Shown here piece after piece: positions 30,317 to 38,731 of a stretch of 39,418 nucleotides of DNA. The notes below the pieces were generated by a model. The model was not told the DNA's origin, searched no databases, and saw only the letters and a program-made list of their open reading frames with translations. The position numbers and the translations under genes were made by a program. Source of the stretch: Candidatus Kuenenia stuttgartensis (GTDB taxonomy: Bacteria; Planctomycetota; Planctomycetia; Planctomycetales; Planctomycetaceae). The stretch covers positions 1-39,418 of the forward strand of contig CAMAWN010000033.1 in NCBI GenBank assembly GCA_945861865.1. Direction: 5' to 3'. How positions within the stretch are numbered: the first letter of the stretch is position 1; every line of letters begins with the position of its first letter.

Positions 30317-33292
30317 ATGTCATCGAATCCAATACCAGCCGCTTGGGAAGTGATCCTCTCAACATTCGAGCGGGCCGAAGAGTGGTTCACACGCTGGGCG
30401 ACGGAAGGGCAGATCTTGCCCGCTCAGCGCGATACCTTGGTGCCGTTGCTGCGAGAACGGCTGGAACAGGCGATGATGCTCGCGGAGCAGAACATTGATC
30501 CGCCGAACATTCCCGGCATATTGCCGCTGCAACCGGACGAGTTGCCGACGGTGCAAGCATATCGTTTGTGGCATTTTTTGAATGCGGAGGTTTCGCTGCA
30601 CAAGGCAGCGGGTCGGCTGACGCTCGCGCAGGCCCACGCTTTGGAAGAGGAATGCAACGAGCGGATGCTGTCGCTCAAACGGCGATTGACTCAGGATGGC
30701 ATCACGCTGGAAATGGGTTCCGGAGTGCGGCCGGTTACGCCTGAGGTCAAGCCGGTGAAATCGCAAGAATCGGAAATCGCGAGGTTCCTGGAGAATCTGG
30801 CGGAGTCGAATCAAACGCCATCCAGCACAATGGAGCCGATCGCGAAGGTCGCATCAGAACCACAGCAACCGCGACGCAACATCCTTGAAATGTTGCTCGA
30901 CCCGCGCAGCATTCAGTGGCTGATGGGGATTGGCGGCGCATTGATGGCCGTGGGCTTGGTGATCTTGCTGTGGGTGAAGAATTACTTCACGCCGCCGGTG
31001 ATGGCGTTGGTCATGGGCTTGACCAACATCGCCGTGATGGGTGGTGGCTGGAGCATCATTCGGATGACGCGATATCAGACGGCTGGCAAAGGGCTGACGC
31101 TGCTGGCGTGTCTCGTGATGCCGCTCAACCTGTGGTACTACCACTCGCACGGCTTGGTGACGCTCGACGGGCACTTGTGGGTCGTCGCGGTCATCATCAG
31201 CGCGCTGTATGCGGCGGCGGCGTGGACTCTCAAGGATGAGCTGTTCGTGTACGTCTTCAGCGCCGGCGTGGCGATGACCGGGTTGCTGTTGCTGGCCGAA
31301 ATGCACAAGTTCGTGGAAGTCGCGGCCCCGGCGACATTGCTGGTGTTGCTCGGCTTGGCGGGGATTCATGCCGAGCGAGCGTTCGGCGAGAACGATGGAC
31401 CGTTCAGCCGGAAGCGATTCGGGCTGGCGTTCTTCGCGAGCGGGCATGTGCTGCTGGGGTCGGGATTGTTGATGCTGTTCGGCGCACAGTTGGCGGGCGA
31501 TTGGCTGTACGACGCCTGGTTCAAGTCGGTTTATCTGTCGTTCCAGGCGGTGCCATCGCCAATCTGCGGCGATTTGCGTTGGCTGTCGCTCGTGTTGGTG
31601 CTGGCCGGGACGTACGCCTACATCTACTCGGACATCGTGGTGCGGAAGCATGGGGCGTACATTCACTTCGCGGCGGCGCTGTTGCTGTGGGCGGAAGTGC
31701 TGGTCGTGCAGTTGTTGCACTTGAAACTGGGAGTCGATGCGATCATCGCAGTGCTGGCGGCGACGTCACTGGCAGTGAATCTGGCTCAGGCGACGTTGAC
31801 TCGCGACCAAAAGCTGACGCGAGCATTTCCCGTGTTTGGCTTGTTGCTGGCCCTGCTGCCGGTGCTGATGGGGATGGTCGAGTACTTTCGATTCCTCGGT
31901 CATCGCGCCGTGTGGATGGACGAACCGCCGCGTTGGACGTACGTCGGTGCGATGGTGCTGACGGCGGTGGCGTCGCGGCTAGGGGCCTTCATCTACCGCA
32001 ACTCAACGAGGTGGTTGCCGACGGCGTATCACTTCGCGACGGCCGCGGCCACGATGGTTGCCTCCGTCGCGACACTGGCTGCGTTTGGTTTGGAGACGTG
32101 GCAAGAGCACGCTCCAATCATGATGCTGATTCCAATTGCGTATCTCGTCGCCGCGAAGTTGTACGGTGATCGCGGGCCGTCCGAGCCGCTCAACTGGGTG
32201 GCGCATGCGGCGACGGTCGTAATGTTGATCTCGTCGATGTCGTCAGCGTTCGCCGGGTTCACGCACATCGTTCAAGGGCAGACTCTGAATCTCGCGCTGG
32301 CGGCGTTCTTCGCCGAGGCCGCCGTGTTCTACGGACTTGCGACTGCGTTTCAGCGCGAGCCGCGTTGCGTGCATCTCGCAACGGTTATGACCTGCGGCGC
32401 GTTGTGGCAATTGATGACGTACTTCGGATTCTCGCCGGATGCGTACCTGCTGACGTTTGCCGGTATTGGGCTGGCGTTGTTGATCGCGTATCGCTTCTCG
32501 GTACTCGAACAAACCGCCGCCGCGCCGTTGGCGGAGTCGGCATTCAAGGCGGCGAATTCGCTGCTGAGCTTGGCGTTTGTCTCTTCGGTCTTTCGTGGGT
32601 TGGCGAGGTTAGCTTCGGATGCCTTCGGTTCATCGCACCAAGTGCAATGGGGCTTCGTGGTGTTCAGCGTGACGATGCTCGTCATCGCGGCACTGACCGT
32701 GGCGATTGTGAAAGTGGCCAGTTGGCGGCGCTGGTACGTCGTACAAGTCGTAGCTCAAGGAGCATTGACGCTGCTGGCTCTGCACGAATTGAGCAATCTC
32801 AGCGGCTGGCAGCAGGTGGAATTATTCTCGGTGATTGTTGGCCTGTTGCTGTTGGCGGTCGGGCACTTCGGCTGGTATCGCGAGCAGGACCGCGAAAGCG
32901 ATCTGGTCAGCACGAGCCTGTTTTTCGGCAGCCTATTGGCCGCCGTACCGCTGGCGATCGCGACGTGGGTTGATCGCGGCCAAGGTCACTTTCTGATCCT
33001 CAACGAGGCGGGCTTTTTGTTCGTCAGCGTGCTGCTGCTCGGCACGGGACTTGTCTTCCAGCTGAAATCGACAACGCTGGTCGGCAGCCTTTCGACGACG
33101 CTGTACTTCGGTACGTTGCTGTTGTTCGTGCCTTGGAGCCGACTGGATACGGTCGCCATCCTGATCCTCGTTGGCGGCAGTACACTGTTCGGCACGGGTC
33201 TGGTGCTGGCGTTCTTCCGCGACCGCCTGCTCACGCTGCCCGAGCGGATCAAAAATCGCGAAGGAATTTTCAAGGTGATAAATTGGCGCTGA
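30317..33292 (+). CDS. Large polytopic membrane protein (991 aa)
   Basis: ATG 30317 is the first start outside the repeat element; the frame reaches back to 30269 inside it. About 200 N-terminal residues are soluble and helical (EEWFTRWATEGQILPAQRD; AGRLTLAQAHALEEECNERM). From IQWLMGIGGALMAVGLVILL (about 200) onward the protein is nearly all hydrophobic segments, well over 20 by eye, with short Arg/His loops. The last residues (RDRLLTLPERIKNREGIF) are cytosolic-type. The layout, a small soluble head and many spans, and the next gene (DUF2157) point to a relative of the DUF2157/DUF2339 group of large membrane proteins. No catalytic motif is evident; the function is unknown. Confidence 0.82.
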   Translation: MSSNPIPAAWEVILSTFERAEEWFTRWATEGQILPAQRDTLVPLLRERLEQAMMLAEQNIDPPNIPGILPLQPDELPTVQAYRLWHFLNAEVSLHKAAGRLTLAQAHALEEECNERMLSLKRRLTQDGITLEMGSGVRPVTPEVKPVKSQESEIARFLENLAESNQTPSSTMEPIAKVASEPQQPRRNILEMLLDPRSIQWLMGIGGALMAVGLVILLWVKNYFTPPVMALVMGLTNIAVMGGGWSIIRMTRYQTAGKGLTLLACLVMPLNLWYYHSHGLVTLDGHLWVVAVIISALYAAAAWTLKDELFVYVFSAGVAMTGLLLLAEMHKFVEVAAPATLLVLLGLAGIHAERAFGENDGPFSRKRFGLAFFASGHVLLGSGLLMLFGAQLAGDWLYDAWFKSVYLSFQAVPSPICGDLRWLSLVLVLAGTYAYIYSDIVVRKHGAYIHFAAALLLWAEVLVVQLLHLKLGVDAIIAVLAATSLAVNLAQATLTRDQKLTRAFPVFGLLLALLPVLMGMVEYFRFLGHRAVWMDEPPRWTYVGAMVLTAVASRLGAFIYRNSTRWLPTAYHFATAAATMVASVATLAAFGLETWQEHAPIMMLIPIAYLVAAKLYGDRGPSEPLNWVAHAATVVMLISSMSSAFAGFTHIVQGQTLNLALAAFFAEAAVFYGLATAFQREPRCVHLATVMTCGALWQLMTYFGFSPDAYLLTFAGIGLALLIAYRFSVLEQTAAAPLAESAFKAANSLLSLAFVSSVFRGLARLASDAFGSSHQVQWGFVVFSVTMLVIAALTVAIVKVASWRRWYVVQVVAQGALTLLALHELSNLSGWQQVELFSVIVGLLLLAVGHFGWYREQDRESDLVSTSLFFGSLLAAVPLAIATWVDRGQGHFLILNEAGFLFVSVLLLGTGLVFQLKSTTLVGSLSTTLYFGTLLLFVPWSRLDTVAILILVGGSTLFGTGLVLAFFRDRLLTLPERIKNREGIFKVINWR

Positions 33293-33396
33293 CCTCGTCC
33301 CATCGGAGGGGATTAGCAGGTCATTGTCTTCACTGGCGCTGTGGGCTATTCGGTATTGGCTGATTGAAAATCTGCTGCACGAATTGGGAACCGAAC

Positions 33397-34797
33397 ATGA
33401 GTAAACGCTCGATCTCTCGAAATCAACGGCAATGGCTGCGCGATGAACTCGAATGGTGGCGTGATGCCGGGATCATGACGGCAGGACAGTCCGAGTCGAT
33501 TCTCGACCAGTACGAATCGGTCGAGGAAGCCTCCGAGTCGCACAGTTCGAGGGCGGTCAACGCGCTGATGGGGGCGGCCGCGTTGCTGATCGGCGCGGGT
33601 GTGCTGCTCTTGATCTCGTTCAATTGGGAAGACCTGCACGTCGCGGCCAAGCTGGTGCTGATCTTTGGCACGATCCTGGGAACGTATTACGGAGCATTCC
33701 GTTTGCGGCAGCGCGAGATGATCGGGCTGTCGAACGTGCTGTTCTTTCTCGGAGCGTTCTTTTACGGCTGCGGCATCATGCTGATCGGACAGATGTTTCA
33801 TCTGAGCGGTCACACTCCGGATGCCCTGTGGTGGTGGGCGCTGGGTACGTTGCCGCTGGCGGTGTGTCTGGAATCGCTGCTGCTGCACGGTCTGTTGGTC
33901 GCGCTGCTGGGGATTTGGTGCGGTGTCGAGATGCTCGGCTTCGGCGAACTGGGGATGAGCTTCTTCTTTCGCTGGCGGTGGGTTCCGAATGGAGCCTACA
34001 CGCTGCCGTTGTTGGCGATTCCCGGAATCATGCTGGCGTATCGGCGGCAACTCGCGAGCATGCTGTGGCTGTACGTCCCGCTGCTGACGTGGTGGCTGTC
34101 TCTGCAAAGTCTCGCGTGGGAGGGCGTTTGGCATTGGCATCACAACCCGCTGTTCTTCATCGGCGGCGTGGGCGGGCTGCTGCTGATCGCGGCCGAGGCT
34201 CACGCTTCGGGCAGCAAGCTGGCGATCCCGTATCGCATGTACGGCGTGCTGCTGGTCGGGTCGATGCTGATTCCGCTCAGCTTCATGGAAGTGCATAAAA
34301 GAGGAAGATGGCACACGGACGATCCGCGCATCGGAGCGTTGCTGCAAGCGGTGGCGATTGTGTCGCTGACCGTCGTGGCCTTGGCGGTGATGGCTCGCAT
34401 TCACGGCCGCTGGAAGACGAAAGAGGAACTGGCCGTCGCCCTGAAAGAGACCGCCAAACGCCAGTACGTCCCCGTGGGGATCACGCTGCTGATGGCGTTC
34501 TTCTCGCTGTGGTACAGCCTGGTGCGAGAACCGATCACTCCGACGATTTTGGCGAACATTGCGATGCTGATCTTCGGCATCTGGCTGATGCTGGTCGGCC
34601 TGCGAGAAGATCGCGGGCGGCCGTTCGCGGCGGGTGTGCTGTATTTCCTCGGCTGGACGACGATGCGGTACGTTGATCTGTTTGGCAACATCGGCGGGAT
34701 GCTCGGCGGAGCGGGGTTGTTCTTCGCCTGCGGAGCGTTCCTGTTCGGCATGGCCTACTTCTGGAAACATCGTAAAAAGAAAGAGGTGCTCGCATGA
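33397..34797 (+). CDS. DUF2157 family membrane protein
   Basis: This is a 466-aa protein starting at ATG 33397 (GGGAA upstream); the TTG at 33364 is rejected. The N-terminal soluble part (RNQRQWLRDELEWWRDAGIM then TAGQSESILDQYE) is the DUF2157 head. The membrane part opens with ALMGAAALLIGAGVLLLISF and NWEDLHVAAKLVLIFGTILG, typical of the family, and continues with about 12 further hydrophobic segments. Its stop overlaps the next ATG (ATGA), the usual DUF2157-GDYXXLXY pairing. Related in layout to the 991-aa protein upstream. The function is not established. Confidence 0.9.
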   Translation: MSKRSISRNQRQWLRDELEWWRDAGIMTAGQSESILDQYESVEEASESHSSRAVNALMGAAALLIGAGVLLLISFNWEDLHVAAKLVLIFGTILGTYYGAFRLRQREMIGLSNVLFFLGAFFYGCGIMLIGQMFHLSGHTPDALWWWALGTLPLAVCLESLLLHGLLVALLGIWCGVEMLGFGELGMSFFFRWRWVPNGAYTLPLLAIPGIMLAYRRQLASMLWLYVPLLTWWLSLQSLAWEGVWHWHHNPLFFIGGVGGLLLIAAEAHASGSKLAIPYRMYGVLLVGSMLIPLSFMEVHKRGRWHTDDPRIGALLQAVAIVSLTVVALAVMARIHGRWKTKEELAVALKETAKRQYVPVGITLLMAFFSLWYSLVREPITPTILANIAMLIFGIWLMLVGLREDRGRPFAAGVLYFLGWTTMRYVDLFGNIGGMLGGAGLFFACGAFLFGMAYFWKHRKKKEVLA

Positions 34798-35357
34798 GCG
34801 CGATTCCTGACGACCTGCCTTCGGACACACTGCCTCGGCCCGGACTTTGGGAATGGGTCCGCTCGCACCAACGAGCGATCCTGTTCGGAACGATTGCTTT
34901 CCAAATGCTGGTGCTCGGTTCGATGGTCTTTCAGAGCACTTGGACGCTGGTCACTGGCGAGACGATCTTGCTGCGTGTCGTCCCGGTCGATCCACGCGAC
35001 CTCTTTCGCGGCGACTATGTGATCCTCGGCTATGATTTCACGATGAAGCGGCCGGAGGGCGAAACGCAGTGGAACGAGTCGCACGTCGGCCGCGAAATCT
35101 TCGTCACGCTCGCCCCGGAAGAGGATGGCAAGCATTGGCAAGGCATCACGGTGACTTGGACTCGTCCGACGATCGGCACTTACCTGCGAGGCCAAGTTGG
35201 CAACGATCTCCGCAACGAATTCAGCATCGGCCAGTTCTTCCTGCAAGAGAGCAAAGGCAAGGAATACGAGGACGCCGCCCGCTCACGCCGCCTCTCCGCC
35301 GAAGTCGCCATCACCGCTGACGGAACCGCCAAGCTCAAACGGCTGGTGCTGGAGTGA
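34794..35357 (+). CDS. GDYXXLXY-motif membrane-anchored protein
   Basis: This 187-aa protein has its ATG at 34794 overlapping the DUF2157 stop, with AAAGAGGTG upstream. One N-terminal membrane span (RAILFGTIAFQMLVLGSMVF, about 30-50) precedes an extracytoplasmic domain. The signature follows: LLRVVPVDPRDLFRGDYVIL with GDYVILGY at about residue 73-80. The rest (GREIFVTLAPEEDGKHWQGI; TYLRGQVGNDLRNEFSIGQF) matches the family. It is found next to DUF2157 in many bacteria, so the two probably act together in the membrane; the role is unknown. Confidence 0.92.
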   Translation: MSAIPDDLPSDTLPRPGLWEWVRSHQRAILFGTIAFQMLVLGSMVFQSTWTLVTGETILLRVVPVDPRDLFRGDYVILGYDFTMKRPEGETQWNESHVGREIFVTLAPEEDGKHWQGITVTWTRPTIGTYLRGQVGNDLRNEFSIGQFFLQESKGKEYEDAARSRRLSAEVAITADGTAKLKRLVLE

Positions 35358-35428
35358 AACGGTTTGTCGGTGGTGTTGCTCCCGGTTATCTTAGTCCCGA
35401 TCAGTTCGAGAACCTTGGAAGCTGGGCG

Positions 35429-36820
35429 ATGTTCGACGCACCACAATCACGACGGGCGATGTTCCGCCGGCTCGGCGGCGGCTTGGGAAGTGTTGCGTTG
35501 GCTTCGTTGGTTGGCCCAACAGAAGCAGCTCGCGGCGAAGGCTCTGCGGCGAAGAACACCAACACACATCATGCGCCGCGAGCCAAGCGAGTCATTCAGC
35601 TCTTCATGAACGGCGGGCCGTTTCAGGCGGACTTCTTTGATCCGAAGCCAGCGATCAATCAGTTTGCCGGGCAGAGGCCGAAGGAAGTCGAGTTTCGTAC
35701 CGAGAACAAAACCGGCGGGCTGATGCCGGTGCCGTATGGATATCGGCCGCGCGGCGAATCGGGATTGCCGGTCAGCGATTTGCTGCCGCAAATCGGCGAG
35801 TGCATCGACGACATCTGCGTGATCCGCTCGCTGCACTGCGACAATCCGAATCATGGGCCGGCGTTGTTTCAGATGAACAACGGCACGATCACGCCGACTC
35901 GCCCGAGCCTGGGTTCGTGGATGCTCTACGGACTCGGCAGCGAGAACGCCGATCTGCCCGGCTACGTCGTGCTCTGTCCCGGCCGGCCGGTGCGGTTTGC
36001 GGAGTTGTGGTCCAGCGCGTTTCTGCCCGGCGAGAATCAAGGGACGTACCTCAATCACACCGATCTCGATCCGGCGAAGCTGCTGCCGAACCTGCGGAGT
36101 TCCGATGCAAGCCTGTCGCTCGCACAACAACGACGGCAACTCGAACTGCTGCGGCGGATGAATGAAAAACATCTCGAACAGCATCCCGATGAGCCGGCGC
36201 TGGAGGCTCGCATCCGCTCGATGGAAACCGCATTTCGGATGCAGTTCGCGGCGTCCGAAGCGTTCGACATCCGGCTCGAACCGGAACCGATCCGCGAGGA
36301 GTACGGCAAATCGCATTACGCTCATGGCTGCTTGATGGCTCGACGGCTGATCGAGCGGGGCGTGCGGTTCGTGCAGGTCTACTACGGCAACGGGCAACCG
36401 TGGGATACGCACAGCAATCACGACGAGCAAGTCAAACGCCTGGCTCGCGACATCGACCAGCCGACCGCCGCACTGCTGCGCGACCTCAAGCGGCGCGGAC
36501 TGCTCGACGATACGCTGGTGATTTGGGGCGGCGAGTTCGGCCGCACGTCCACCACCGAAGGGAGCAACGGCCGCGACCACAATCATCTCGGCTTCACGAC
36601 GTGGCTGGCCGGCGGCGGCGTTCGCGGCGGCATGACCTACGGAGCGACCGACGACTTCGCGTTTCGCGCGGTCCAAGACAAAGTCCACGTCCACGACCTG
36701 CACGCCACGATCCTGCACCTGCTCGGCTTCAACCACGAACACCTGACGTATCGCCACGCCGGTCGCGACTTCCGCCTGACCGATGTTTACGGGCGAGTCG
36801 TGCACGAGGTTTTGGCTTGA
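35429..36820 (+). CDS. DUF1501 family exported protein (third copy)
   Basis: This is a 463-aa DUF1501 protein. The frame is open from a GTG at 35354 that overlaps the previous stop, but ATG 35429 (MFDAPQSRRAMFRRLGGGLG) places the twin-arginine motif properly and is preferred. Conserved blocks: RVIQLFMNGGPFQADFFDPK, VIRSLHCDNPNHGPALFQMN, GYVVLCPGRPVRFAELWSS, VQVYYGNGQPWDTHSNHDEQ, IWGGEFGRTSTTEGSNGRDH and FTTWLAGGGVRGGMTYG. The FDPKP, WDTHSNH and GEFGRT motifs are the putative metal-binding blocks. It lacks an adjacent DUF1549/1553 gene in this window. Confidence 0.9.
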   Translation: MFDAPQSRRAMFRRLGGGLGSVALASLVGPTEAARGEGSAAKNTNTHHAPRAKRVIQLFMNGGPFQADFFDPKPAINQFAGQRPKEVEFRTENKTGGLMPVPYGYRPRGESGLPVSDLLPQIGECIDDICVIRSLHCDNPNHGPALFQMNNGTITPTRPSLGSWMLYGLGSENADLPGYVVLCPGRPVRFAELWSSAFLPGENQGTYLNHTDLDPAKLLPNLRSSDASLSLAQQRRQLELLRRMNEKHLEQHPDEPALEARIRSMETAFRMQFAASEAFDIRLEPEPIREEYGKSHYAHGCLMARRLIERGVRFVQVYYGNGQPWDTHSNHDEQVKRLARDIDQPTAALLRDLKRRGLLDDTLVIWGGEFGRTSTTEGSNGRDHNHLGFTTWLAGGGVRGGMTYGATDDFAFRAVQDKVHVHDLHATILHLLGFNHEHLTYRHAGRDFRLTDVYGRVVHEVLA

Positions 36821-36866
36821 ATCAGCAGACAAGGATTCGAGTTGAGGATTTCAAGAGAGCTTAGCC

Positions 36867-37211
36867 ATGGATTCTTCAGCAAACCCAGTCAATCGTCGGC
36901 GACGTCGAGTGCTGGCTTCGTCGTTTCTTGGCGTTTTTGTGTTCGTCGTGCTCGGTTACTTCTCAAACGTGATGTCGCTCTCCAGCGCGGAATCTGCGAC
37001 TGATGGCTGGGTGAAGGGAAAGATTGAGCATGCGACTTGGGTTCACAAGCACGCTTCACATGAACCGGCAGAGTTTACTTGGCCGTGGATTGTTCGAGTG
37101 AAGTACTCGCACGTCGTCGGCCCGCTTGGTGGCGAATGGGGTACTCGGTATTACCTCAGCATCTTGGGTTTCGCTGTCCCTGTTCGGAATCGAATCGAAT
37201 TGCAATCGTAA
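36867..37211 (+). CDS. Small membrane-anchored protein of unknown function
   Basis: This 114-aa protein starts at ATG 36867 with AAGAGAG upstream. An Arg-rich start (NPVNRRRRRVLASS) is followed by one hydrophobic span (FLGVFVFVVLGYFSNVMSL), giving an N-in anchor. The remaining about 70 residues are Trp/His-rich (WVKGKIEHATWVHKHASHEP; WPWIVRVKYSHVVGPLGGEW) and end RYYLSILGFAVPVRNRIELQ. It stands between DUF1501 and mnmE on the same strand. The coding case rests on the coherent N-terminus and ribosome site; no family is recognised. Confidence 0.6.
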   Translation: MDSSANPVNRRRRRVLASSFLGVFVFVVLGYFSNVMSLSSAESATDGWVKGKIEHATWVHKHASHEPAEFTWPWIVRVKYSHVVGPLGGEWGTRYYLSILGFAVPVRNRIELQS

Positions 37212-37313
37212 TCTCTGCGTCCCAAGCCGCTGTATTCGTCAGACAGCATTGGCCACTCTCAACTTTGCCAACTCGGCGGAATCCCAGACTGAAGATTTTG
37301 AATTGGACGTCTG

Positions 37314-38729
37314 ATGCTTCGATTGGATGACACGATTGCGGCGTTGGCGTCGGCTCCAGGAGTGGGCGGGCGTGGGATCGTGCGCGTGAGTGGTGGCCAT
37401 GTGCGGCAAGTACTCGAACAGCACTTCACGCCGCGCGATGGTGAGCGTTGGGCGAAGGCGGCTCGCGCAGAGCGGCATGTGGGCGAATGGCGATTGGCCG
37501 TGGATGTGCCGTGGGACGATGCGCCGTTTCGGGACGGGCTGCGGCTGCCGGTTGAGGTTGGCTTGTGGCCGACGAAGCGGAGTTACACGGGGCAGTCGCT
37601 GGCCGAGTTGCATTTAATCGGCTCGCCGCCGTTGCTCGAGGCGGTGCTGACCCAGTTGTGCCGCAGTGGTTGCCGAGCGGCTCGGCCGGGGGAATTCACG
37701 CTGCGAGCGTTTCTGGCGGGGCGGCTCGATTTGTTGCAAGCCGAGGCGGTGCTCGGCGTCATCGACGCGGCGGATCATGTCGAGTTGGAGCAGGCGTTGC
37801 AGCAGTTGGCTGGCGGCATCTCGCAACAGATGGGAACGCTGCGAGCCGATCTGCTCGATCTGCTGGCGGACTTGGAAGCGGGACTGGACTTCGTGGACGA
37901 GGACATCGAATTCGTCTCGCGCGAACAACTGCTGTCTCGAGTCACGTCAGCTCAGCGATCAATCATGGAACTGTGCGATCAGGCGTCACGTCGGTTGCAG
38001 AGTTCGTCTCGGCCGCGCGTTGTGCTCGCCGGACTGCCGAACGCCGGCAAAAGCACGTTGCTCAACGCGCTGACCGGGCGATCGGCGGCGCTGGTCTCTG
38101 AAGTCAGTGGCACGACGCGCGATTATCTGTGCGTGCCGTTGGATCGGGACGGGTTGCACGTCGATCTGATTGACACGGCCGGTTGGGATTCCGAGACGAG
38201 CGGCATCGAGGCAGTTGCTCAACAGCGGCGGCATGAGCAATGGCAGCAAGCGGACTTGATCGTGTGGTGCCGCGATTTGTCGGCGGACGCCGGGTTGGAC
38301 GAGCCGTTGATCGCGGAGTTGCAGAACGAGCAGCGGCCGGTCATTTGTGTGGGGACGAAGGCGGATTGCGTGTCCGTTACTCAAACTCCGACGTCCGAGC
38401 ACCCGCATGCCGGCGTTCGGACGACGGTCAGCGCTCGCGATGGTCGCGGACTCGACGAGTTGTGCGCTCAGTTGGCCGAACTGCTGGCGGCGGAATCGCA
38501 CGGACGACGGCAGTGGATCGGCATGACAGCCGCTCGGTGCCAGAACAGCTTGCTGGCGGGACGTGATGCGCTCGACCGCACGGCCGAGGCGGCGAGATTG
38601 GGCTTGAGCGACGACTTGGTGATCGTCGAATTGCGCGAAGTGCTCGAACATCTCGGCCACATCGTCGGCGCGGTTTACACGGACGACATCTTGGATCGCG
38701 TCTTCAGCAAATTCTGCATCGGCAAGTAG
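37314..38729 (+). CDS. mnmE: tRNA uridine-5-carboxymethylaminomethyl modification GTPase MnmE
   Basis: This 471-aa protein (E. coli: 454) acts with MnmG to modify the wobble U34 of tRNAs. The N-terminal domain (DDTIAALASAPGVGGRGIVR) includes YTGQSLAELHLIGSPPLLEA, where the usual HGG is absent, and ARPGEFTLRAFLAGRLDLLQ. The G domain has G1 GLPNAGKST, G2 SGTTRDYL and G3 DTAGWD; G4 reads GTKAD instead of NKxD. The C-terminus keeps DILDRVFSKFCIGK with the catalytic Cys. The start is ATG 37314, without a strong Shine-Dalgarno. It ends 2 bp from the convergent gene. Confidence 0.96.
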   Translation: MLRLDDTIAALASAPGVGGRGIVRVSGGHVRQVLEQHFTPRDGERWAKAARAERHVGEWRLAVDVPWDDAPFRDGLRLPVEVGLWPTKRSYTGQSLAELHLIGSPPLLEAVLTQLCRSGCRAARPGEFTLRAFLAGRLDLLQAEAVLGVIDAADHVELEQALQQLAGGISQQMGTLRADLLDLLADLEAGLDFVDEDIEFVSREQLLSRVTSAQRSIMELCDQASRRLQSSSRPRVVLAGLPNAGKSTLLNALTGRSAALVSEVSGTTRDYLCVPLDRDGLHVDLIDTAGWDSETSGIEAVAQQRRHEQWQQADLIVWCRDLSADAGLDEPLIAELQNEQRPVICVGTKADCVSVTQTPTSEHPHAGVRTTVSARDGRGLDELCAQLAELLAAESHGRRQWIGMTAARCQNSLLAGRDALDRTAEAARLGLSDDLVIVELREVLEHLGHIVGAVYTDDILDRVFSKFCIGK

Positions 38730-38731
38730 CG

